The notes beneath the pieces were generated by a model that was not told the DNA's origin, ran no database searches, and worked only from the letters and a program-made list of their open reading frames with translations. Shown here piece by piece: positions 7,887 through 15,702 of a stretch of DNA of 20,967 nucleotides. The position numbers and the translations under genes are program-made. Source of the DNA: a virus; IMG/VR virus record IMGVR_UViG_3300027906_000186, positions 1 through 20,967 of that record; one strand, 5' to 3'. The stretch's first letter is position 1; each line of letters begins with the position of its first letter.

Positions 7887-8935
7887 TGGCTTTACCTGCA
7901 TCAGGAAACTCTCTCTCTCTTAACCAGCTTCATGTAGAAGCAGGGGGAACTAGTGGTACTGAGTGTTCCTTAAATGACTCTGATATCCGTGACATCATAG
8001 GTGTATCTGCTGCTGGCTCACAGAATATAAATCAGTATTTTGGACAATCTTCAGAATCAATTTCTTTTGATGAAGTAATAACTGCAGACAATATTAGTAG
8101 TAATTCCGCTCAAACACTTTCATTTAGTGGCGGTGTTAGTGACCATGACGTTATTATAATACTTAACTATAATGCATCAGGCAAGTCTGCATCCCAACAT
8201 CAAAGTGATACTTCCCAAAGTGCTTATCCTATGATTACTAGTCCTGCTCAAGGCACAGGTGTAGACAATACAAGACATAACCTACGAATGGTTGACCCTT
8301 ATTCAATGTGGTTTCCTCATAAAGAATTTTGGCTATTAAGTGTACAAACAATAGTTTGTGGACCTAATACTGCAAATAGTTTTACTTGGAATCCAAACGA
8401 CACGGAAACTCCAACAAAAAATGCACAACTTGTTATGATGAAATATTCAACAGAAGCTGTCCAACAGGTAGCTCTTGTAAGCTATGCCCAAGGTGGAAGA
8501 AACGCTTTAGGTGAATATAGTAGTAGTATTGGTAGAACAAATGGTCAGGTTATTTCTGGCAGTCAAACTATGCAGGTTGCTAATGCTAATCTACACACCA
8601 ATGCTAATGTTGAAGGTGTAATTGCAGTAGTTGCAAAAGGTGGTGACAGAGTTTCTGCCACTTATGGTGGGCAATCGGCTTTTGATATGACCTTTGATAC
8701 AGCAGGAGATGTAAGCAATATTATAGGAAGTGCTACAGGTAGACCCACAACTAACTACGCAGGTACTGCAACAGGACACACTTATGGTCTTCAATACTAT
8801 GCTAAGAAAGAAGATAAGCCAGCTTCAGGTAACTACACTGATAGAACTCACGATGCAAGGGGTGCAGGTACGTCCTATGGCGGTGGGTTTGTTTATGCTA
8901 ATGTGTTTCTTCAACTTAGAACAGACGCCCCATGA
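7886..8935 (+). CDS. Tail fibre/receptor-binding-type protein
   Basis: 349 residues. The first 55 residues (SGNSLSLNQLHVEAGG, SLNDSDIRDIIG, then INQYFGQSS) match an N-terminal anchor common in marine phage fibre proteins: a SLS..-V..E.G start, a D.R...G turn and a closing YGKS-like motif. The remainder is a beta-rich, Tyr/Trp/His-containing head with no enzyme motif (PYSMWFPHKEFWLLSVQTI; TFDTAGDVSNIIG). The start overlaps the previous stop by one base and the stop overlaps the next gene's ATG (ATGA), so fibre and downstream gene are translated in series. The unrecognised C-terminal 290 residues probably hold the host-binding surface. Confidence 0.65.
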   Translation: MALPASGNSLSLNQLHVEAGGTSGTECSLNDSDIRDIIGVSAAGSQNINQYFGQSSESISFDEVITADNISSNSAQTLSFSGGVSDHDVIIILNYNASGKSASQHQSDTSQSAYPMITSPAQGTGVDNTRHNLRMVDPYSMWFPHKEFWLLSVQTIVCGPNTANSFTWNPNDTETPTKNAQLVMMKYSTEAVQQVALVSYAQGGRNALGEYSSSIGRTNGQVISGSQTMQVANANLHTNANVEGVIAVVAKGGDRVSATYGGQSAFDMTFDTAGDVSNIIGSATGRPTTNYAGTATGHTYGLQYYAKKEDKPASGNYTDRTHDARGAGTSYGGGFVYANVFLQLRTDAP

Positions 8936-9171
8936 CACCTGAAGAACTAGAAGATATGCTAGATCGTGCAGCCAAACGTGGAGCTACAGCAGCTTTACGT
9001 GAAGTAGGACTACATGATGATGATGCTAGAAAAGACATATCAGAAATGCGTAACTTACTAGAAGCATGGCGTGATACACGTAAAGGTGTTTGGTCAACCA
9101 TAGTTAAAATGTCAACCGTAGCAATCATAACATTCATTGCCGCATCATTGTGGATGCAAATAGGGAAATAA
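8932..9171 (+). CDS. DUF6127-like small membrane protein, possible holin
   Basis: 79 residues. The N-terminal half is an amphipathic helix region (EELEDMLDRAAKRGATAALR, then GLHDDDARKDISEMRNLLEAW), followed by one membrane span at about residues 56-76 (STIVKMSTVAIITFIAASLW). The layout and the phrase A..GA..AL.E.GLHD..A..DI.E...LL..WR fit DUF6127, a small family in alphaproteobacteria and their phages, from memory. A single C-terminal span on a charged helix also suits a one-span holin. It overlaps the fibre stop by four bases (ATGA) and precedes the internal virion genes by three. Function is not proven. Confidence 0.65.
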   Translation: MTPEELEDMLDRAAKRGATAALREVGLHDDDARKDISEMRNLLEAWRDTRKGVWSTIVKMSTVAIITFIAASLWMQIGK

Positions 9172-9174
9172 AAT

Positions 9175-11319
9175 ATGGCTCAGAAATTTGTAGGGTTTAA
9201 GCCTGAAACAATACAGAATAAAATACTACCAGCGTTGGGCTATAATGGACCTACGGATCAAAAGTCTATTAACTTGTTCCTAGCAGCTAACCCTGCAGCA
9301 GCAGCCAAGATGGGTAAGTACACTATGGCAGCTAGACAGATGGTTGAGGGTAAGCCTGTTGGTGCTTTTTTGGGTAAGCTTTTTAGTGACATAAAAATGG
9401 CAGCTAATCCATCTACGCAAACTCAAGACTATAGAGATAGGACAGAGGCAACAAAGAAGCGAATGGCTCAAGGAATTGCTCTCCCTAGTGATTCATTAGG
9501 TAAAGATATATTTGGTAGGCCAGCAAGTTCTCCTACACGTTCCCCTGCCCCTGCCCCTGCCCCAGCACTTCCAGTTTATAACACTCCATCAGTAGCACCT
9601 ACATCTGCTCCACAATCAGGAGTAGTAAGTATGCCGGGTAACACAAATGTTGGTGTTACAACAGGTGGTACAACTACAACAGGTGGCACGACTGGAGATA
9701 CAACTGTAAATAGAGCTAATACAATGCCAAGCGGTTCTTTACTAACACAACAAATAGGTAATGATCCTAATGCTATGGTATCTAGAGCAAACGTTGTAGC
9801 TGCAGATGGAGGTCCAGCAGCACTTATACCACAGGGTACAGGTCAAGCAGGACAAGCTACACAAGGACAGGTAACAACAGCAGGACAAGCATCTACAGTA
9901 GGAGCGCCTAGTGCTTTAACACCAGCGCAAATGCAAGCAGCACAATCAAGAGGTGACTTAGAGCAAGCTTTACAAAACTACTTAGCTGCACAAGGACAGG
10001 TCAATCCAAATTCTATTGTTGACCCTGAACAGATGGACCCTATGACAGCAGCAGCACTACAACTACAAGCTGCACAGCAAGGTCAGGCACAAACAGTACA
10101 AGCACCTAGCGCATTACAGGTAGCACCAGATCAACTAGTAGATGGCTCTGCTGTAGACATGTCACAGGTAGAAACCGAATTAGCTAAAAGTGACGCTGCA
10201 TCTGTACGAGATGAACTAGGTGGCTTAATGAAAGACTTTGAGGGAGAGAGGACACCTTCTTGGGCTGCAGGAGCTATGAGAACAGCAAATGCTGCTATGG
10301 CTCAACGTGGTTTATCTTCATCATCTATAGCAGGTATGGCTATCACACAAGCTGCTATGGAAGCGGCACTACCTATAGCTCAGATTGATACAGCAAACAA
10401 ACAACAGATGGCTATGCTAAAGGCTGAACAACGTGCCTCTTTTATGGGCATGGAGTTTGACCAAGAGTTTCAAGCAAAGGTTAGAAATGCAGCACGTATT
10501 GCTGAGATAGCAAATGTTAACTTTACTGCAGAGCAAGCCATAGCTCTTGAGAATGCTAAGATGGCTCAGACTATAGACCTAGCTAACCTGTCAAACAGAC
10601 AAGCTAAGGTTATAGCAGATGCATCTATCCTATCACAATTAGATTTATCTAACTTAAACAACAGACAACAATCTGCTGTACAGAATGCTCAATCTTTTCT
10701 AGCTATGGATATGTCTAACTTAGATAATGCACAGCAAATGACATTGCTTAAAGCACAAGAACTCTCTCAGTCTATACTAAGTGACACGGCTGCTGTAAAT
10801 GCTTCAAGACAGTTTAATGCTGCATCTGAGAATCAAACAAATCAATTCTTTGAATCTCTTAGCGCACAGGTAGGACAGTTTAATGCAGAGCAGATCAACG
10901 CTATAAACCGTTTTAATGCAGGTGAGACAAATGCACTAGAGCAATTTAATGTATCTCAAGATAATGCACGTGATCAGTTTAATGCACAGAACCACCTTAT
11001 AATTGCACAAGCTAATGCGGCATGGGCGCAAGCTATTACTACAGCAGCCAACGCTGCAGCCAACCAAGCCAACCGTGATGCGGCTCTTGTTGCTAACAAC
11101 CTCACAACTACAGCGTATAACAATGCAATACAACGTGAGCGTGACTTGTTAGCTTGGGCGTGGCAAGCAGGTGAAAACCAAAACGATAGAGACAGACACA
11201 TAGCTGTGGCACAAATAGAGGCTAGTGGAGAAAGTGCTAATCTAGTTGAGAATGCTGCTGGTAGTTTTATTAGTGAAATTGTTTCAGGTGTAGCAAAAAA
11301 TATACTTAAAGGTTGGTAA
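9175..11319 (+). CDS. Ala/Gln-rich internal virion (ejection-type) protein with coiled-coil repeats
   Basis: 714 residues. Residues 1-100 form a basic globular start. Residues 115-350 are low-complexity and probably unstructured: a Pro-Ala run at 124-131, Thr/Gly stretches, and Gln/Ala-rich segments such as GQAGQATQGQ. Residues about 355-680 are almost wholly helical. They hold a 22-residue repeat (DLANLSNRQ 468, DLSNLNNRQ 490, DMSNLDNAQ 512) and then Phe at exactly every 11th residue (547, 558, 569, 580, 591, 602). No membrane span is evident except a weak C-terminal amphipathic helix (FISEIVSGVAKNIL). The position before the lysozyme-like gene and the composition suggest an internal protein ejected into the cell envelope with the DNA. 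The function is inferred. Confidence 0.7.
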   Translation: MAQKFVGFKPETIQNKILPALGYNGPTDQKSINLFLAANPAAAAKMGKYTMAARQMVEGKPVGAFLGKLFSDIKMAANPSTQTQDYRDRTEATKKRMAQGIALPSDSLGKDIFGRPASSPTRSPAPAPAPALPVYNTPSVAPTSAPQSGVVSMPGNTNVGVTTGGTTTTGGTTGDTTVNRANTMPSGSLLTQQIGNDPNAMVSRANVVAADGGPAALIPQGTGQAGQATQGQVTTAGQASTVGAPSALTPAQMQAAQSRGDLEQALQNYLAAQGQVNPNSIVDPEQMDPMTAAALQLQAAQQGQAQTVQAPSALQVAPDQLVDGSAVDMSQVETELAKSDAASVRDELGGLMKDFEGERTPSWAAGAMRTANAAMAQRGLSSSSIAGMAITQAAMEAALPIAQIDTANKQQMAMLKAEQRASFMGMEFDQEFQAKVRNAARIAEIANVNFTAEQAIALENAKMAQTIDLANLSNRQAKVIADASILSQLDLSNLNNRQQSAVQNAQSFLAMDMSNLDNAQQMTLLKAQELSQSILSDTAAVNASRQFNAASENQTNQFFESLSAQVGQFNAEQINAINRFNAGETNALEQFNVSQDNARDQFNAQNHLIIAQANAAWAQAITTAANAAANQANRDAALVANNLTTTAYNNAIQRERDLLAWAWQAGENQNDRDRHIAVAQIEASGESANLVENAAGSFISEIVSGVAKNILKGW
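9542..9565 (+). repeat. CCCCTG hexanucleotide run encoding Pro-Ala
   Basis: Three cccctg units and a ccccag unit encode a Pro-Ala linker at residues 123-131 of the internal virion protein. The run stands out as a GC-rich patch in AT-rich DNA and could vary in length by slippage. Confidence 0.85.
10576..10980 (+). repeat. 22- and 11-residue helical repeats in the internal virion protein
   Basis: The region encodes three 22-residue units (D-[LM]-[AS]-N-L at residues 468, 490, 512) and then six Phe residues at an exact spacing of 11 (547, 558, 569, 580, 591, 602), four of them in (Q/R)FN. Eleven residues is three helical turns, the hendecad period of right-handed coiled coils, and 22 is twice that. 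Confidence 0.85.
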
Positions 11320-11334
11320 TTAAAAGGAAATAAC

Positions 11335-13236
11335 ATGCCAATGTACGATCCAAAGTTTTCAGTAAAACAAATGTACGACAACTATGGCAGTTCTCGTAGT
11401 ACTCCAAAAACTAATGCTAATAAACAGGCTGCTGACAGTATGCGCTCTGCAGGAATAGGTGGGCTTGGTGGTAGAGCTACTACTTCTTCAGCACAAAGGA
11501 TTCAAGATTCTTTTAGAGACATGCGTGAAAGTAGTAGGACTAGTGGTAGCACATATGATGTAGTACCCCAAGTGTTTCGTCAACCAACGCCACCACCACC
11601 TGAAGAAAAATCAAAACTTGAAGGTATAAAAGAAAAGGCTGTTAGTTTGTTTAACCTCTTTGGTGGGGATGAACCAAAAGAGAAAGAAACTAATTATGGA
11701 AATGTGTACAAAGGACCAATGTTTCGTGGGCCTATAACTCCGGGAGCTATTGAGACTAGGATAAGGGATGCAGTAGACTATAGTAAAGCACCTCCTATTT
11801 ATTATGGTGGCATACCTAATGAAGGTAACATGCGCTATGATGTAGTGCCACCTGCTAGTGCTAATCCAAACTTGCAAATAAATGCTCAAAAAACTGCCAT
11901 AAATAATATTATTAAAAGACTTGCTCCAAACAGCAAAGAGTACAAGATAAAAAGAGGTGACACACTATCTGAGATTGCTCAAAGAGAGGGTTTGAAGGTA
12001 AGCGATTTAGTAAAGATAAACAAAATAAAAGATAAACATCATATAGTTGAAGGTGAAACTTTAATTATACCTGCATCTCAAGAAGTGATAAAAGTTATGG
12101 ATTTAGTTGATAGTGTAGACCCAGACGCACAGTTCTATCAGTCTGGTGTACCTATGGAGCAGAGAATATTTGAACCAGAGCTAGGCTATGATGAGATAAC
12201 TTTACCCTCTGGGGCAACAATAGATAAAAAGATTGCTGGGCTAGGTGCTATACCAGAGGTTACTGTCACTGAGCTTGATGATGATTACGTAGCTGCAGAG
12301 GATACTACTAGGACATCTGACACACCATCTGCACCAACGCCTGATTATGCAACCATGAGCTTTGGAGAAGCAGGTAGACCTGATACTGGTGATGGTATAA
12401 TGACAAAGCCAAAGCTTCGTCCTGGAACTAAAAAATCAGAGAAAGAACTAGTACAAAAAACTCTTAACGATTTAGGTTATGATGCTGGTGCTGTTGATGG
12501 CGATATAGGTAAGGGTTCACAGAGAGCTATAAGAAAGTTTCAAACACAACATGGCCTAGCACCTACAGGTGATCTTGATCAAACAACATATAATATGATA
12601 ATATCAGGTGAATCTGATGCATATCCTGATCCAAGGCAAGAGATACCTTCAGATCAAATAGAAAGTATTACGTCTGATATAGGCGATTTTGAAATAATGA
12701 AGAAAGCGTTAGCTAAAATAGAAAGTGGTCCACACGGCTACAGTGTATATAAGTTTGATATAAAATACACAGATAAAGACAGACCTTTACCTAAAGGTAA
12801 AAAAGTAGGAGATATAAAATACAAAGCTGGCGATCTTTTATATGGAGGTTCAGGAGGTCACTACCTTGGTAAGTATCAGATGGGCAGAGATGCTTTGTCT
12901 GATGTAGGTGTGGGTTATAGTAAAGCAGAAAGAGAAGCGTTTCTAAAAAACCCATCAGCACAAGATGAAGCTTTTAAAAAGTTTACAGAAAATAATCACA
13001 TAAAGCTAACTAGAGAATCAGAACGTTATAGAAATATGACAAAAGAAGAAAAATTAGGTGTATTAGGATATGCTCATAACCAAGGCGCTACTGCTGCAAT
13101 AGAGTGGTTATTTACAGGTGTGTCTGGTGCAGATGCAAATGGAACTAAAGGAACTAAGTATACTACTAAAATAGCAGAAGCTTTTGCTGACCCTAATGCT
13201 GCATCAGTTAGAGAATTTTACGAGGTCACACCATAA
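11335..13236 (+). CDS. LysM + peptidoglycan-binding + lysozyme/transglycosylase-like cell-wall hydrolase
   Basis: 633 residues. Residues 1-200 are poorly ordered, with a PTPPPPEEKSK linker near 84-94. A LysM domain spans about 202-247 (YKIKRGDTLSEIAQREGL ... INKI ... HIVEGETLIIP). A peptidoglycan-binding type 1 domain spans about 366-423 (VQKTLNDLGYDAGAVDGDIG, then AIRKFQTQHGLAPTGDLD). The C-terminal 185 residues look lysozyme-like: KIESG with probable catalytic Glu463, then YLGKYQMG at 510-517 and LGYAHNQG near 577. The gap between the Glu and GKYQMG is long because of a Lys-rich insert. There is no signal peptide. It could be a virion-bound wall-cutting protein for entry, since it sits among internal virion genes, or the endolysin, since a holin-like gene follows with TAATG overlap. 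Confidence 0.8.
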   Translation: MPMYDPKFSVKQMYDNYGSSRSTPKTNANKQAADSMRSAGIGGLGGRATTSSAQRIQDSFRDMRESSRTSGSTYDVVPQVFRQPTPPPPEEKSKLEGIKEKAVSLFNLFGGDEPKEKETNYGNVYKGPMFRGPITPGAIETRIRDAVDYSKAPPIYYGGIPNEGNMRYDVVPPASANPNLQINAQKTAINNIIKRLAPNSKEYKIKRGDTLSEIAQREGLKVSDLVKINKIKDKHHIVEGETLIIPASQEVIKVMDLVDSVDPDAQFYQSGVPMEQRIFEPELGYDEITLPSGATIDKKIAGLGAIPEVTVTELDDDYVAAEDTTRTSDTPSAPTPDYATMSFGEAGRPDTGDGIMTKPKLRPGTKKSEKELVQKTLNDLGYDAGAVDGDIGKGSQRAIRKFQTQHGLAPTGDLDQTTYNMIISGESDAYPDPRQEIPSDQIESITSDIGDFEIMKKALAKIESGPHGYSVYKFDIKYTDKDRPLPKGKKVGDIKYKAGDLLYGGSGGHYLGKYQMGRDALSDVGVGYSKAEREAFLKNPSAQDEAFKKFTENNHIKLTRESERYRNMTKEEKLGVLGYAHNQGATAAIEWLFTGVSGADANGTKGTKYTTKIAEAFADPNAASVREFYEVTP

Positions 13237-13682
13237 TGTTTGGACTACCACTAGAATTAATAACAATGCTTGGCTCCACCGTACTAGGTGGGGTGATGTC
13301 CATATGGGGGCAAAGCATGAAGATGAAACAAGAGCAGAACAAGATGCTCATGGAACGTGCCAACGCTAATGCAAGCTTTGTAGCTGACGCACGTAACGCT
13401 GGAAAGAACGATAAACACTTCGCATGGACAAGAAGACTTATTGCATTATCTGCAGTCTTTGCTATAATAGTGTTGCCAAAGTTGGTTGCTGTGTTCTACC
13501 CAGAAGTAGGTGTGTACGTAGGCTATACTGAGATACAGGTAGGCTTCCTAGACTTTATCTTTGGATCAGGTCCAGAGGTAGTCAAGTGGCAGTATGCAGA
13601 AGGATTTGTAATAACACCATTAGATACACACATTGTATCAGCTATAGTAGGCTTATACTTTGGTGCAGGATTTACTAAGTAG
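13236..13682 (+). CDS. Three-span membrane protein, candidate holin
   Basis: 148 residues. A hydrophobic start (LPLELITMLGSTVLGGVMSI, residues 4-23) is followed by a charged coiled-coil stretch (about 25-60), a span at 66-88 (RRLIALSAVFAIIVLPKLVA) and a weaker span at about 126-146 (ending IVGLYFGAGFTK). No enzyme motif is present. The ATG overlaps the hydrolase stop by one base, the classic arrangement for lysis pairs, so a holin role is plausible. The family recurs, in my recollection, in marine phages without a demonstrated function. An alternative is a virion membrane protein used during entry. Confidence 0.7.
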   Translation: MFGLPLELITMLGSTVLGGVMSIWGQSMKMKQEQNKMLMERANANASFVADARNAGKNDKHFAWTRRLIALSAVFAIIVLPKLVAVFYPEVGVYVGYTEIQVGFLDFIFGSGPEVVKWQYAEGFVITPLDTHIVSAIVGLYFGAGFTK

Positions 13683-13691
13683 GAAAACAAA

Positions 13692-14216
13692 ATGAAGATA
13701 GAAATATTCAGCAGACCCATTGCTGGTCAGTCTTTGACAACTGAACCAAAGAACAATCCTTGGGAAAACCCTGCAGAGATGTCTGACGTAGAAGATATTA
13801 CTATGTTCTACATTGAAAGAATGGCTAACGATGAGGTGATAAATGACCTTGCTGCAGTATGTGATGCAGGTATATCTCTAAAGCCAATAGTTGACACTTT
13901 AATATCTTCTGCTGTTATGAGAGGTATACACTCAATAGATGCAGGTATGGTGGTTGCTCCCATCATACACGAGTTCCTAAAGCAAGCTATTACAACCACT
14001 GGTGTAACTGTTAAAGATGATGGCAGAGACTATCAGAAAGAAGCGGATCAAAAAGAGATACAAAGATTCCAGATTGCAGCAGGTAAGTATTTAAGTGAGA
14101 ACCCTGATGATGGAACTGATCCAGGAAAAGCATTACTGAGTGAGTTGGTTGAAGATCAGCCAGAGGAAGAAGACACACCAGAAGATAAGCCTCAAGGCTT
14201 GATGGCGAAAGGTTAA
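13692..14216 (+). CDS. Conserved phage protein of unknown function, probable virion protein
   Basis: 174 residues. The start IEIFSRPIAGQSLTTEPKNN, then PWENPAEMSDVEDITMFYIERMAN, resembles a family I recall from marine phages: a PIPGESLT.EPGN.PWE.P opening and a helical core holding a G..SID....API.HE-like segment (here GIHSIDAGMVVAPIIHEFL). The C-terminal 30 residues are strongly acidic (VEDQPEEEDTPEDKPQ). It has no membrane span or catalytic motif. AGGA precedes the ATG by a normal distance. It lies between the holin-like gene and two long internal-protein genes, so a structural or scaffolding role is likely but unproven. Confidence 0.7.
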   Translation: MKIEIFSRPIAGQSLTTEPKNNPWENPAEMSDVEDITMFYIERMANDEVINDLAAVCDAGISLKPIVDTLISSAVMRGIHSIDAGMVVAPIIHEFLKQAITTTGVTVKDDGRDYQKEADQKEIQRFQIAAGKYLSENPDDGTDPGKALLSELVEDQPEEEDTPEDKPQGLMAKG

Positions 14217-14220
14217 TAAG

Positions 14221-15693
14221 ATGGGATTTAATTGGAAAGCATTTACTGCAGCCTTTTTGGACAGGCAGACAGAGGGCATAAGAGAAAGAAGAAAAGAAGC
14301 TAAAGACTATGAAGAAGAACAGAAAGAAGCAGCTAATCGTAATGCTAAACTAGTCTCACAAAGAAATCTAGTAGCTCAAGATGCGGCACAGATAGGTGCA
14401 GCAGCACAACAGTTAGGAGCTACTAGAGAACAAGTTATTGCCGCTATGTCATCTGGTTCTCTGGGCATAAAACAATTTTACGAGAAGCTACTGAAAGCAG
14501 CTAATCAAAAAGGTGTCACAACATTAGGTGAGTCTGATGTAGAAGCAATTATTGATATGCCTGAAGTGTTTGAAGTTAATCCTAAATACATAGACGGTAC
14601 TCTTTTAGACTTTGCTAAACAAACTTATGGCGCTCAGACTAGATCCGACATGAAGAAAGAACCAATACAAACAAGCGACAGTGTTATGGCTCAGTTGTTT
14701 GGCTTTGATGCTATGAACCAAGCAAAGAAAAGCTTACAGGCAGAGTATATGGGTGGCATGTCTGTAGCTGACATAAATGAGCTTGCAGCCCAACAAGATT
14801 ATAACTCTTTGTTTAATGACTTAGGTGTCAACTTTTTTGATAAAGAATTTTATGGACCACCAGCAGCTTCTAAACTATTGAAAGATGTAACAGATGAAGC
14901 AGCAAGGGCAGAAGTAAGCTCTATAACAAAAGCACGTGTAAAAGCAGCAGTAGATGCTCTTAACGCAGCACAACATCCATTGGACGGTTCTGAGCCAAGT
15001 AGAACGAATGAAACCAAAGCTTCAGTTACAGCAGATGCTATTCAATATTCTATACAATTAGAGCTAACCCCACTAATACAGAGTGCTATAGATATGTATG
15101 GAACAACTGGTATCTTTGATCACCAGCCTACTTTAGATTTAATTAAGAAAACTTTAGGGGAAGACTATTTACAACAACAGCTAGAGTTAATACAAGGCAC
15201 AGAAAACACACTAGATAGTACAGATACATTAAGTGATAGAGAGGAAAATCTTGGTAGCGCAGAAGCAATTAGAACTGGAATGGGTGAAGCAGAAGCAAGA
15301 ACACAAACAGGTGTCATCGAACAGGAAGATACCCAAACGCAAACGCCCGATACAGAAACTCAAGAAACAACGCTACCTCCAGAAGAAGATGATGATGAGT
15401 TTGTACCCATCCCAAGGCCAGAAGGTAGGTCAGTCTTAGGACTAAGCACTGATGCACTTAATGCTCGTACAAAAGGGTGGGATAGAAAGTATGGAGGTAA
15501 GCTAGATCCTGTCACAGGTGAAAAGATTATGGTAGACCCAAGACCTGATGCAGGTGGCCCTAAAAATAAAGAGGTAGACGCAAGGACATCTACTGGTGTT
15601 AGGACTGGAAAGAAAAAGAAAGTAACAGCAAGAGAAGCGTGGGATATACTCTACGGAGAAACTCACAACTTTGATGGATCACCTAAGTTATAG
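14221..15693 (+). CDS. Probable internal virion protein (490 aa)
   Basis: 490 residues. The N-terminus is a long charged helix (TEGIRERRKEAKDYEEEQKE, residues about 17-40) that looks like a coiled coil. A helical middle follows, then a Thr/Gln/Glu-rich unstructured stretch (about 345-395: QTGVIEQEDTQTQTPDTETQ). The basic tail includes KKKKVTAREAWDILYGE. Similar proteins with an FxxFLDRQ...EERKEARxYEEEQ-type start sit beside large internal proteins in marine phages I have seen. It has no enzyme signature. It starts four bases after the preceding stop, with an overlapping ribosome site (AAAGGTTAATAAG). An ejection or internal-core function is inferred. Confidence 0.65.
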   Translation: MGFNWKAFTAAFLDRQTEGIRERRKEAKDYEEEQKEAANRNAKLVSQRNLVAQDAAQIGAAAQQLGATREQVIAAMSSGSLGIKQFYEKLLKAANQKGVTTLGESDVEAIIDMPEVFEVNPKYIDGTLLDFAKQTYGAQTRSDMKKEPIQTSDSVMAQLFGFDAMNQAKKSLQAEYMGGMSVADINELAAQQDYNSLFNDLGVNFFDKEFYGPPAASKLLKDVTDEAARAEVSSITKARVKAAVDALNAAQHPLDGSEPSRTNETKASVTADAIQYSIQLELTPLIQSAIDMYGTTGIFDHQPTLDLIKKTLGEDYLQQQLELIQGTENTLDSTDTLSDREENLGSAEAIRTGMGEAEARTQTGVIEQEDTQTQTPDTETQETTLPPEEDDDEFVPIPRPEGRSVLGLSTDALNARTKGWDRKYGGKLDPVTGEKIMVDPRPDAGGPKNKEVDARTSTGVRTGKKKKVTAREAWDILYGETHNFDGSPKL

Positions 15694-15702
15694 AGGAATA
15701 AT

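Noticed and set aside
328-8935. Diversity-generating retroelement acting on a fibre gene
   Set aside because: No reverse transcriptase gene and no template/variable repeat pair with adenine-biased differences is visible in the window.
8730-8942. 70-codon plus-strand frame overlapping the end of the fibre gene; possible programmed frameshift
   Set aside because: The main fibre frame continues to its own stop with ATGA coupling to the next gene, and no slippery site with downstream structure was noticed.
10974-11381. 135-codon minus-strand frame across the end of the internal virion gene
   Set aside because: Antisense to the Ala/Gln-rich coding region; its Ala/Cys-rich product reflects complemented Ala codons.
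13184-13369. 61-codon plus-strand frame overlapping hydrolase end and holin start
   Set aside because: It is out of frame with two convincing genes joined by TAATG and has no ribosome site of note.
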